Shown here: positions 19,601-28,889 of the stretch, in pieces
Layout of the letters: the number at the start of each line of letters is the position of its first letter
Numbering within the stretch: position 1 is the stretch's first letter
From: Marinilabiliales bacterium
GTDB taxonomy: Bacteria; Bacteroidota; Bacteroidia; Bacteroidales; BM520
Assembly: GCA_002869405.1 (NCBI GenBank)
Contig: PKSY01000121.1
Location: 1-41,053, forward strand
Direction of reading: 5' to 3'
DNA: 41,053 bases
Program-made: the position numbers and the translations under genes
The notes under the pieces: generated by a model
Databases searched by the model: none
What the model was told of the DNA's origin: nothing
Seen by the model: only the letters and a program-made list of their open reading frames with translations

Positions 19601-19744
19601 AACTACTATCTGTCAGGGTTGCATAGTTATGCCGGTGGAGATCCGGTGCCAATACCTGCTTGGCTTTATTTTGCAGTTGGCTCACTATTCCTGATCTTTA
19701 TTGCCGGAAATTTTATGTATAAAAGCAGCAGGCCAAAAGAATAA
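16688..19744 (+). CDS. ccsBA: Fused cytochrome c biogenesis protein ResB-CcsA (CcsBA)
   Basis: 1018 aa; N-terminal ResB-like part, C-terminal CcsA with [29 protein letters not shown] haem-handling motif. Confidence 0.93.
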   Translation: [1018 protein letters not shown]

Positions 19745-19773
19745 ACAATAAAACGATTCGTTACATTTGTGAT

Positions 19774-20565
19774 ATGAAAAGAGCCTGGTTCATTGTGATT
19801 TGCCTATTGCTGATAATTCCATTTGCAGGAATTTCTCAGGATGTGAATGTATTTGATGATGACGAGAACAGCAAAAGCTTTTTCGGTGTTAATGCCGGAT
19901 TTAGTTTTCCTGCCGGAAATTACTCTTCGGTAAATTCAGGAAGCACAGGTTTTGCACTGCCCGGTCCGGGCGCGTCAGCAGAGGGAGCTATCTTTTTTAG
20001 CAAATTTTTTGGCGCCGGATTACGCCTTGACTATAACAGGCATTTTGTTGCCGATAATAAGATTGTGGAAATAAATGCCCAAACTATTCCTGAAAATGCT
20101 GTTTATGATGTGAAAAGCACCGGTATGTACGAAATCGCTTCCTTGATGACAGGATTATATACTTCAATGAGTATTAACAACTGGCTTCAGATTAATGGTA
20201 AAGCACTTTACGGGCCGCATCTGGCGCGTATCCCGGAATTTGAAATCTCCTATTACCGCGAATATGAGTTTAACGGGCAGGATATTGTTGATGACTGGAC
20301 AGAGCTGCATGAAGCTGCAGGAGACTGGCAGTTTGGATACCTCGTTGGTTTTGGAGTACGGCTTAATCCTTCTCGAAGCTGGGCATTTAACATTAGTCTC
20401 GATTATGCTGAATCCTATCAGGAAATAGAATACATCTCCAATGAATCAGGTGTTATACATGATGAAATAGGAACTGCCTATTACGGAGCAGGGGTGACAA
20501 CCGGGTTCTTCGACCAAAAGTTTAGATACATGCTTCTTACAGGCGGTCTGAGTATATTTCTTTAA
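19774..20565 (+). CDS. Outer-membrane beta-barrel protein
   Basis: 263 aa; signal peptide; alternating aromatic/Gly strands (FFGVNAGFSFPAGNYSS, GAGLRLDYNRHF, QFGYLVGFGVRLNPSRSWAFNISLDYAESY). Confidence 0.65.
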   Translation: MKRAWFIVICLLLIIPFAGISQDVNVFDDDENSKSFFGVNAGFSFPAGNYSSVNSGSTGFALPGPGASAEGAIFFSKFFGAGLRLDYNRHFVADNKIVEINAQTIPENAVYDVKSTGMYEIASLMTGLYTSMSINNWLQINGKALYGPHLARIPEFEISYYREYEFNGQDIVDDWTELHEAAGDWQFGYLVGFGVRLNPSRSWAFNISLDYAESYQEIEYISNESGVIHDEIGTAYYGAGVTTGFFDQKFRYMLLTGGLSIFL

Positions 20566-21719
20566 CTGCCTGTCATCTCCAGCCTTTCTCCAGAGTTATC
20601 GCGTTGTAGTATCTTTACCAGTGGTTTAAAATGATGTCGGATGGTGTGCCACTTATCAGGGTAGGTATGTAGCAATTGAACCATCTGATTCCCGTATTTT
20701 GTGAGCCATTGAGATATTGCTGAAGGGGTGATGGGTGGGTTCATCACTTCGCCCATCGAAGCACCTGTTAATTTACCCCCGGCTGTATGAATAATACTTC
20801 CTGCATCCTCAAGTCTGTCAAGGTAGGATGTTGCTTCAGAAAGATTCTGCATGGTGACCAGTTTCCGGTTATTCTCACTATTAATCTCCTTACTGTGCTG
20901 TATGTGAAAGTCCTTTATTAAAAGGGGAGAGGTGGCGTCATCAGACAGACTCTCAGCGAAAAAAACAGCATTTGATATTATCTCATACAGCGCTGCAATA
21001 TCTCCTGTATACAACAATAACTTCTTTTTTGAAGAATCATGAAATGTGACAGTTCTGGATTTTTCATCACTTATAACTTTCAGGCGATCAATGCAATACT
21101 TAAATATCCGTTCCTGGTTTTCCATTTTTACCTCCGACAGGCTGTGACGTAAATGTTCTACTTCGACTGAAACGCCTTTAATAAGTCGTTTAAACCTGGA
21201 GTTTTGAATATCTCTTTCAGCCTCTTCATAAAACATCTCTGTGAAAATGCCGGAAAGAAGAGAACCTATGGCATCTTTAGTCTGACGGAAAAAATGTTCA
21301 TCATTTTTTTGAACTGGATTCAGATAGCTGACATTACCACTAAAAAACAAATATAATAAGTCGAAATCTGTTGAGCTTCCCGTAGGCAGAAAAAGCAACA
21401 GCACACTTTCGGAGAGCGGGGTCAGCAAATTGTTTTCCTCAGGGCGAAAACGCTTTTGGTCAAACTCTAACTGATTACGGTCGTACCACATCCAACGTTG
21501 AGGCCCGCCGGTTCGTTTCCGGCGCAGTGAATCAATATTGACTTTATCAGGCAAAATAGAAGTCTGATATATCATTGATCGATCAGTATAGGCAGCAGCA
21601 ATACTATTGTTATCACCACTTCGATAAAACAGTATCGCCTTTTCCAGCCCATTTAAATAACGACAAATCCTTGGTAATAGGTTGCTTAAATAAAACTTAC
21701 TGGCATCTGTTGTTCTCAT
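20562..21719 (-). CDS. Hypothetical protein, possible sensor/regulator
   Basis: 385 aa uninterrupted ORF, no signal peptide; C-terminal PPITPSAISQWLTKYGNQMVQLLHTYPDKWHTIRHHFKP region. No family recognised with confidence. Confidence 0.6.
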   Translation of the reverse strand: MRTTDASKFYLSNLLPRICRYLNGLEKAILFYRSGDNNSIAAAYTDRSMIYQTSILPDKVNIDSLRRKRTGGPQRWMWYDRNQLEFDQKRFRPEENNLLTPLSESVLLLFLPTGSSTDFDLLYLFFSGNVSYLNPVQKNDEHFFRQTKDAIGSLLSGIFTEMFYEEAERDIQNSRFKRLIKGVSVEVEHLRHSLSEVKMENQERIFKYCIDRLKVISDEKSRTVTFHDSSKKKLLLYTGDIAALYEIISNAVFFAESLSDDATSPLLIKDFHIQHSKEINSENNRKLVTMQNLSEATSYLDRLEDAGSIIHTAGGKLTGASMGEVMNPPITPSAISQWLTKYGNQMVQLLHTYPDKWHTIRHHFKPLVKILQRDNSGERLEMTGS

Positions 21720-21963
21720 ACAGGCTCTTTTGGGTTAGTCTTACAAATATACACTTTTTTAAGTTATTAAGTCAATAGCTAAATAAATTTAGATTGTTGA
21801 ATATTTTTTTAGAATGTATTGATCATGCTTTTTAAGCTGCTAAACTTGTGCTAAAATCTTTAAACTACATTTTTTTGAGGCTTAATATTATTGATATACA
21901 ATGACATATGAGAGTATTTTTGTCTTCTAGCAACGGGATAATTATAATAACAAACCTTCAACG

Positions 21964-22632
21964 ATGAGCTCACTTCTATCAATTATTAAAAAAATCAGGA
22001 TCATTTTTAAGTACCTCTTTAAATTGCTTTTAGAATTTTTAAAGCAGGTATTTAAGAAATTCAAAGGGTATTCCGAAAAGTTAATCCTGATTGTACTTGG
22101 GTATGGAATTCAGATTTTCAAAGCAGTGTGGGCGCAAATTGAAAAATGGGGAGACTCGATTTTTGATGAGCAGGATTCCGGCTTGAACAGGGTAGAGGCG
22201 CAATATCTTATTGAAGTCAAATCAAAAGAGATGTCAAATGGCATTGAATGGTTTTATGAAGCTTCCGATGATGCGCTATTGAATTTAAAGTGTAAAACTC
22301 AAAACACTCTGAAACTTTATTTAATGGAGATGGAAAGAAAATTTTTTGTGAGTTTTAACAACGCCAGACTGCTCGTATTATTAAAGAAAAAACTACATGA
22401 AGTTAAAAAGGAGAGATATCCTCATATTGAAGATCACCATGTAGTTTTTATACCAAATGCAATAGAATTTAAAGACCAATTAATATCGTTTATTAAGGCT
22501 GTAAAAGATTATCTGTATATACTCTTTTTAAGTGATATAAATATTGATCACGGTATTGTAACGCCACAAAACAAGCCGGTTGATTCATATTATCACTTTA
22601 TCAAAGAAGAGCAGTATAACCGCAGAGAATGA
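21964..22632 (+). CDS. Hypothetical protein with amphipathic/hydrophobic basic N-terminus
   Basis: 222 aa ORF; N-term SSLLSIIKKIRIIFKYLFKLLLEFLKQVFKKFKGYSEKLILIVLGYGIQIF; no recognised domain. Confidence 0.55.
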   Translation: MSSLLSIIKKIRIIFKYLFKLLLEFLKQVFKKFKGYSEKLILIVLGYGIQIFKAVWAQIEKWGDSIFDEQDSGLNRVEAQYLIEVKSKEMSNGIEWFYEASDDALLNLKCKTQNTLKLYLMEMERKFFVSFNNARLLVLLKKKLHEVKKERYPHIEDHHVVFIPNAIEFKDQLISFIKAVKDYLYILFLSDINIDHGIVTPQNKPVDSYYHFIKEEQYNRRE

Positions 22633-22744
22633 TAAAAGATTTTGGTTCTGCCATCCGTTATATTATTTTATCTTTACAGGGAAATGCACTGCTTAATAGC
22701 ACTGTATAACTAATTTAAGGCTTTGTAATACAATAATTTAACGT

Positions 22745-23704
22745 ATGGAAATCTACCCGGTTTTTCATCAGATACTATTATTACTGATAATGATTTCTGC
22801 CGGTTATATTGGCGGAAAAACCACAATCCTTGGTAAAGGCTCCGACGATGTAATTGCAAGATTGGTTTTTAATATCACTCTTCCATGCCTTCTTCTAACA
22901 TCCATTACAGGTATGGATATGACACCGGAGATATGGAGAAATGGAGTAGGGGTTATTCTTTTTTCTGCAATGATACACGGAATTCAGATGCTTATTGGGT
23001 TTTCGTCCTCCAGAATCCTGAAACTATCTGAGAGAAAGCAGGTTATTCATATCATCCATACATTCAAGGGAAACACTATCTTTATTGGATTTCCGTTACT
23101 GGATGCATTATTTCCCGGTGGGGAAGGATTGTTATATGCTGCGCTATATAATTTCGCCAGTAACATCATTATGTGGACCATAGGTGTAATGTTTCTTGAT
23201 AAATCCAAAAGAAGCTCACCACTAAAGAATCTGTCTAAACTTATTAATATCAATACAATATCGTTATTAATAGGGTTGTCACTGTTAATTGCAGGAGTTA
23301 AAATGCCTGATCTGGTAACCGGCAGTATTGGTCGGTTAGGATCCGCAACCAGTCCGTTGGCAATGATATTTATTGGTTTGAAATTTTCTACCATTAAAAT
23401 CAGGGACATTGTTACAGACAAATCCGTATGGGTGTACAGCTTTAATAAATTGATATTCATTCCGATAATTGCCGGAGCATTTGTATTTATGATGAGAATG
23501 ATCCCATTTTTCAATATTAGTGATACTGCGAGCATGTGTGTACTGATGCAGGCATCAACACCAGGTTTTGCCATGATGATGATCATCGCCAAGATTTACA
23601 ATGCAGATACAGATACCGCAGCTAAGAATTTTTTCCTAAGTACACTGCTGAGTATTTTATCTTTACCGGCCATGTATTTTATCTTAGATGTAATGTTTTT
23701 CTAG
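22745..23704 (+). CDS. AEC family transporter (auxin efflux carrier-like)
   Basis: 319 aa; ~10 TM; ISAGYIGGKTTILGKGSDDVIARLVFNITLPCLLLTSI. Confidence 0.88.
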   Translation: MEIYPVFHQILLLLIMISAGYIGGKTTILGKGSDDVIARLVFNITLPCLLLTSITGMDMTPEIWRNGVGVILFSAMIHGIQMLIGFSSSRILKLSERKQVIHIIHTFKGNTIFIGFPLLDALFPGGEGLLYAALYNFASNIIMWTIGVMFLDKSKRSSPLKNLSKLININTISLLIGLSLLIAGVKMPDLVTGSIGRLGSATSPLAMIFIGLKFSTIKIRDIVTDKSVWVYSFNKLIFIPIIAGAFVFMMRMIPFFNISDTASMCVLMQASTPGFAMMMIIAKIYNADTDTAAKNFFLSTLLSILSLPAMYFILDVMFF

Positions 23705-23878
23705 GATTTGGCAAGCAGTAGAGTAGCAGTACAAAACACCAACTTAACATAATATTAATTATCGGACAAATGCAGTACTGTGTAAATACTGATTACCAGT
23801 GAGTTAGATTTTTATCTTAAATCCAGTAAATTAATTATTGGTTATTTAATAAAATGCGCTGATAATAAATGAATTAAA

Positions 23879-23918
23879 AAAAAGAGTTGCAGCACTTTGC
23901 AATGTTGCAACTCTTTTT
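23879..23918. terminator. Bidirectional terminator between AEC and SatP genes
   Basis: AAAAGAGTTGCA gcactttgcaatg TTGCAACTCTTTTT hairpin between convergent stops. Confidence 0.75.
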
Positions 23919-23974
23919 AAATCCAATACTTCTTATAATATTATGTCGGATTGACTGATACCTGAGGATTTATC

Positions 23975-24574
23975 TTACGCCCTCTTCTTCAAGAATACCA
24001 TTTTAAATGTTTCCCGCTGAGCCAGAGCTTTGCCATTTCTAAGTACTTCTTTTCCGGCAAGGTCGTTTAGAATTATAACGCTCATCATGTACCATGCTGA
24101 AAGTGCACAGAAAATAAGAACATAACCTGCCACAACGTTCATTTGAGGATAACCAAAATGCCCAAGATCCAGGAGAATAAATCCGGCCAGCAAACTTCCG
24201 AATGTGACACTCATCGCCCTGTGGATATAAAACGACCCTACAAAGAAGATTAACGTAAGGAACGTCCAGGCCAACAGATATAGCCCAACTTCACGTGTTG
24301 TTGATGTAAAAACACCATAATGGTTTAGAACCCAGATAATACATAGCCCCATCCAAAATGCTCCGTAACTGGTAAAAGCTGCAAATCCGAAATTATTTCC
24401 GGTTTTCTGTTCCATGAATCCGGCAATAAACTGCGCCAGACCTCCAAAAATCACACCCATGGCTAAAACAGGACCAAGTCCGCATATACCAATATTGTGA
24501 AACTGTAATAAAAGTGTTGTCAGCCCAAATCCGGCAAGACCAACAACTGCAGGGTTTCCAAGTTTGTTGTTCAT
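23975..24574 (-). CDS. satP: GPR1/FUN34/YaaH (SatP) family acetate/succinate transporter
   Basis: 199 aa; MNNKLGNPAVVGLAGFGLTTLLLQFHNIG, GGLAQFIAGFMEQKTGNNFGFAAFTSYGAFWM. Confidence 0.93.
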   Translation of the reverse strand: MNNKLGNPAVVGLAGFGLTTLLLQFHNIGICGLGPVLAMGVIFGGLAQFIAGFMEQKTGNNFGFAAFTSYGAFWMGLCIIWVLNHYGVFTSTTREVGLYLLAWTFLTLIFFVGSFYIHRAMSVTFGSLLAGFILLDLGHFGYPQMNVVAGYVLIFCALSAWYMMSVIILNDLAGKEVLRNGKALAQRETFKMVFLKKRA

Positions 24575-24676
24575 TGTTTTTCTTTAAAAAAAGTTTAGTT
24601 TTCCGAAGCCGCGAAAATACTCCAAAAACCAGAATGTACAACAGGTTTTATCACTCTTAACAATTTCTTACAAAAA

Positions 24677-24703
24677 AGGCTGCCTACTCGCAATAGGCAG
24701 CCT
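24677..24703 (-). terminator. Rho-independent terminator of the TPR protein gene
   Basis: AGGCTGCCTA ctcgcaa TAGGCAGCCT; minus-strand T-run from caaaaaa. Confidence 0.85.
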
Positions 24704-24727
24704 CGAAAAAAGTAACGATTCGCAGTA

Positions 24728-25996
24728 TTAACGCTCAAGACGAGCATTAATTTCTTTTACTTTATCATACATCTTTAAGCGAGAATATATCTCTTTCAAA
24801 GAGTTAAGTGTATACTGATCATCAGGTTGAATTTCATCAGCTTTCTCAAGATATGGAAGTGCCTGCTTAAGGAAATCTTCCATTTCAGTTTTCTTGGCAT
24901 TGTATTCATCAACGGCATCAAGAGGAAGTGCATTCATTTTTTCCTGAATTTCAGCAGCTTTATTTACATAAAGAGCACCAAGGTTGTAATTTGGATCAAA
25001 GTAGTCAGGATCTAGTTCGATTGCCTTCTTATATGCTTCCATTGCCTTTTCATTGTTTCCAAGAACATCGTACGAAGCACCTGCCGCGAAGAATATTGAT
25101 GGGTTTTTATCATCAATAGTCATAAGATATTCGAGTGTCTTAACTGTATTCTCGTTATCTTCCAGCTTCAGATAAATGTTTGCCTCTGTAATAATAAGAT
25201 CTATATCTTCCGGGAATTTTTCTTTTGCAATATTTGCAACTTCAAGAGCTTCCTCATACTGCTCAGCATCAAATTTCTCCTGAACAGCAAGTTTATATGC
25301 CAGATTTGCATTATTAAGTGACGAAGAATCAACAGTTCCAAGCTTATCGAGGATATCATAAGCTTTTTCAAACGCTGCTGCTGCCTTCAAATAGGCTTTT
25401 GCATTGTACTGAGCTACTGCGTCATTGAATACGTTATCATAGATAACACCCATATTACCAAGGGCTTTCTGGCGAAGATCCTCATCTTCTTCATTAAATT
25501 TGATTGAATTCATCAGCGCTTCTTCTGCTTCACTGATAAAGTCACGATCAGCAAATTTTCCATCAGTAGGCTCAGTAACTTCAACAAGTTTATCATCAGC
25601 ACTAAAGATGAAGTTTACATCATACTTATAAGTGACTTTACGGCCTTTAGATCCGTCATCAAATTTATGTTTTCTGTCTGATTCAGGTTTAACCGGTTGG
25701 AACTGATTTCCAAAAGTAGCCATTTTAGCTTCTACTTCTGCCTGGCTCATGCCAAGTTCACAGCTGTTTGCCCATTTGTACATGTTATTAATCTCAAGAC
25801 ATATAGCTCCTTTATAAAACCAAGCCTTATAATACTGCTTTGTGTCTTCATGTACTATAGCCTTGTCTGCTGCCTCAATAGCTTTACCCAACTGTTCATT
25901 TCTCAGATAGTTTGATGCATTTTGCACCTCTACCTTTTGCGCAAATGTTACTGAGATACTTAGTAACAGCACCGCGGTTACAAAAATCTTTTTCAT
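24728..25996 (-). CDS. Secreted tetratricopeptide repeat protein with a BamE/SmpA-like insert
   Basis: Start at the MKKIFVTAVLLLSISVTFAQ signal peptide (25996) rather than the ORF start 26068; TPRs such as AMEAYKKAIELDPDYFDPNYNLGALYVN; insert GMSQAEVEAKMATFGNQF...FIFSADDKLVEV. Confidence 0.82.
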   Translation of the reverse strand: MKKIFVTAVLLLSISVTFAQKVEVQNASNYLRNEQLGKAIEAADKAIVHEDTKQYYKAWFYKGAICLEINNMYKWANSCELGMSQAEVEAKMATFGNQFQPVKPESDRKHKFDDGSKGRKVTYKYDVNFIFSADDKLVEVTEPTDGKFADRDFISEAEEALMNSIKFNEEDEDLRQKALGNMGVIYDNVFNDAVAQYNAKAYLKAAAAFEKAYDILDKLGTVDSSSLNNANLAYKLAVQEKFDAEQYEEALEVANIAKEKFPEDIDLIITEANIYLKLEDNENTVKTLEYLMTIDDKNPSIFFAAGASYDVLGNNEKAMEAYKKAIELDPDYFDPNYNLGALYVNKAAEIQEKMNALPLDAVDEYNAKKTEMEDFLKQALPYLEKADEIQPDDQYTLNSLKEIYSRLKMYDKVKEINARLER

Positions 25997-26088
25997 GGGG
26001 AAAAATTTAAGTTTCGTATTTAAGATTCTATTTATTGTTTTATTAATTACCATACAATTAGATAACAAATGTAAAACATCTGGATAAA

Positions 26089-28626
26089 CTAATCAATATT
26101 TGTACCATTTTCCGGTTCGGCAGCTTCCTCTCCAGGGTTTTGAACCTGTTCAGAATCCTCAACTGCATCCACATCTTCTTCATTTTCAACAACATCTACT
26201 TTTGTAACTGCTGCGATTGAATCATCTTCACGAAGGTTGATCAGACGTACACCCTGAGTAGCTCTTCCCATTGTGCGTAATTCTGAAACTGCCAGACGAA
26301 TGGTGATTCCCGAGCGGTTAATAATCATCAGGTCATCACTATCGACCACACTATGAATTGAAATCAGATCACCTGTTTTCTCAGTAATACTTATGGTTTT
26401 CACACCTTTCCCGCCGCGGTTTGTGATACGATAATCCTCAAGAACAGATCTTTTCCCATATCCGTTTTCAGATACTACAAGCACATTATGTGATGGATCA
26501 TTTATACATATCATACCAATAACTTCGTCATTTTCAGATGCAAGCGTGATGCCTCGAACACCGGCAGCATTTCGGCCCATGGGGCGAACATTCTCTTCAT
26601 TAAAGCGTATTGCTCTGCCTGAACGCAATGCCATAAGTACTTCATTAGAGCCATCTGTCATTCTGGCCTGTAACAACTCATCCCCTTCCCTGATGCTGAT
26701 TGCATTGATACCATTCTGTCTTGGGCGCGAGTATGCTTCCAGTGAAGTTTTTTTGATGACGCCCTTTTTGGTGCAGAGGATAATATAATTGTTATTGATA
26801 TATTCTTCGTCTTTAATATCCTTAAGGTTGATAAAGGCTTTAACCTTATCATCCGGTGGTATGGATATTACGTTTTGAATCGCTCTTCCTTTAGAGGATT
26901 TTCCGCCTTCCGGAATTTCAAACACCCTCAACCAGAAACATTTTCCATTCTCTGTAAAGAAAAGCATATAATTATGCATTGAGGCAATAAAAAGGTATTC
27001 CACAAAATCATCACCCCTGATTGATGATCCCCGTGCACCGATTCCTCCCCTTCCCTGACGACGATACTCAGCAAGTGGAGTACGTTTTATATAGCCAAGG
27101 TGGGAAATTGTCACAACAACATCCTCATCAGCAATGATATCTTCTATTCTGAAATCCTGTGCAGAATACTCAATCTCGGTGCGGGTTTCATCGCCATACT
27201 TCTCTTTTATTTCAAGAAGTTCATCCTTGATAATCTGCATTCTGCGTTCTTTGCTTTCAAGTATCGATTTAAGGTCTTTAATAAGATTCATGAGTTCATC
27301 ATATTCAGCTCTTATCTTATCCTGTTCAAGACCTGTGAGTTTTTGCAGGCGCATATCCAGGATTGCTCTGGCCTGAATCTCAGTTAGGTTAAAACGCTCC
27401 ATTAATCCGGTACGGGCTTCCTCCGGAGTTTTACTGGCTCTGATAAGTTCAATGATTTCATCGAGGTTATCGAGCGCGATAAGTAATCCTTCAAGGATAT
27501 GGGCTCGTTTCTCAGCCTCTCTGAGTTCATACTCAGTTCGTCTTGTAACCACGTCATGACGGTGCTCGACGAAGTATTTAATAATCTGCTTTAGGTTAAG
27601 AAGCATTGGCCTGCCATTAACCAAGGCAATATTATTAATACTAAAGGAAGTTTGTAGTGCCGTATATTGATACAATTTATTAAGCACGACATTAGAGATG
27701 GCATCTTTTTTTAGTTCATATACGATGCGCATTCCTTTTCTGTCGCTTTCATCACGGATATCCGAAATGCCTTCAATTTTCTTTTCATTAACCAGGTCGG
27801 CAGTTTTCCTAATCATTTCTGCTTTATTGACCTGATAAGGAATTGATGTTACGATAATGGTTTCCCGACCATGCGCATTTTCTTCAATTTTCGACTCTCC
27901 CCTCATCACAACTCTACCCCTGCCGGTTTCATAAGCGTCTCTTACGCCCTCATATCCATAAATAATTCCTCCTGTTGGGAAATCAGGGGCTTTGATATAC
28001 TTCATCAATCCTGCTATATCGATTTCATTATCATCGATATAAGCAACAGTTCCGTCAATAACTTCTGTCAAATTATGCGGAGCCATGTTGGTAGCCATAC
28101 CTACAGCGATTCCGGAAGCTCCATTCACAAGGAGTTGTGGGATTCGTGCGGGAAGTACTGTAGGTTCTTTAAGGGAGTCATCAAAGTTAAGCTGAAAATC
28201 CACGGTATCTTTATTGATATCGGATAGCATCTCTTCAGCAGTTTTTCTGAGACGCGCCTCTGTATAACGCATTGCTGCGGGGCTGTCGCCGTCTATGGAT
28301 CCGAAGTTACCCTGACCATCGACAAGGGGATAACGTAGTGACCAGGGCTGAGCCATTCGCACCATTGAATCATACACTGCACTGTCGCCATGTGGATGAT
28401 ACTTTCCAAGCACCTCCCCTACAATTCTGGCTGACTTTTTATAGGGTTTACCCGAAGTAATCCCTAACTCATTCATTCCAAATAATATACGACGATGAAC
28501 AGGTTTTAATCCATCCCTTACATCCGGTAATGCGCGACTTACAATTACACTCATTGAGTAATCGATATAAGCCGCTTTCATTTGGTTCTCAATATTAACC
28601 TTTACAATCCGTTCTCTATCTTGCAT
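26089..28626 (-). CDS. gyrA: DNA gyrase subunit A
   Basis: 845 aa; [80 protein letters not shown], GyrA-box-like QGRGGIG. Confidence 0.98.
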   Translation of the reverse strand: MQDRERIVKVNIENQMKAAYIDYSMSVIVSRALPDVRDGLKPVHRRILFGMNELGITSGKPYKKSARIVGEVLGKYHPHGDSAVYDSMVRMAQPWSLRYPLVDGQGNFGSIDGDSPAAMRYTEARLRKTAEEMLSDINKDTVDFQLNFDDSLKEPTVLPARIPQLLVNGASGIAVGMATNMAPHNLTEVIDGTVAYIDDNEIDIAGLMKYIKAPDFPTGGIIYGYEGVRDAYETGRGRVVMRGESKIEENAHGRETIIVTSIPYQVNKAEMIRKTADLVNEKKIEGISDIRDESDRKGMRIVYELKKDAISNVVLNKLYQYTALQTSFSINNIALVNGRPMLLNLKQIIKYFVEHRHDVVTRRTEYELREAEKRAHILEGLLIALDNLDEIIELIRASKTPEEARTGLMERFNLTEIQARAILDMRLQKLTGLEQDKIRAEYDELMNLIKDLKSILESKERRMQIIKDELLEIKEKYGDETRTEIEYSAQDFRIEDIIADEDVVVTISHLGYIKRTPLAEYRRQGRGGIGARGSSIRGDDFVEYLFIASMHNYMLFFTENGKCFWLRVFEIPEGGKSSKGRAIQNVISIPPDDKVKAFINLKDIKDEEYINNNYIILCTKKGVIKKTSLEAYSRPRQNGINAISIREGDELLQARMTDGSNEVLMALRSGRAIRFNEENVRPMGRNAAGVRGITLASENDEVIGMICINDPSHNVLVVSENGYGKRSVLEDYRITNRGGKGVKTISITEKTGDLISIHSVVDSDDLMIINRSGITIRLAVSELRTMGRATQGVRLINLREDDSIAAVTKVDVVENEEDVDAVEDSEQVQNPGEEAAEPENGTNID

Positions 28627-28889
28627 ATCTACACCTTTAATTCATTCATTTCCAAGATGTTAAAAATAACTTACATAAATGACGAATTTACAAAAATATC
28701 CCGTTCATCCGACATTAAAATACGACATATATTACTAACATCTGTTTGTTGATAAATCCGGGGCTCTAAAGCCCGTCATTTCTGGTTTGGTACTATATTT
28801 GATATGAGATTTCGGTTTGGTGATAAATTGAAGTCTTAATCAACCAAAACGAATATTCATTGTTTTGATAATAATAAATAAACGAATAT

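Noticed and set aside
19762-19769. TACATTTG -7-like box just before the OMP gene, suggesting a leaderless mRNA
   Set aside because: No -33 TTTG at the right distance; an 8-bp degenerate match alone is weak.
23047-23592. 181-aa minus ORF opposite the AEC transporter
   Set aside because: Shadow of a clear transporter gene; composition mirrors hydrophobic codons on the other strand.
25997-26068. N-terminal extension of the TPR ORF
   Set aside because: The signal peptide begins at MKKIFVTAV (25996); the extension is upstream regulatory DNA with a TACATTTG box at 26066-26073 on the minus strand.
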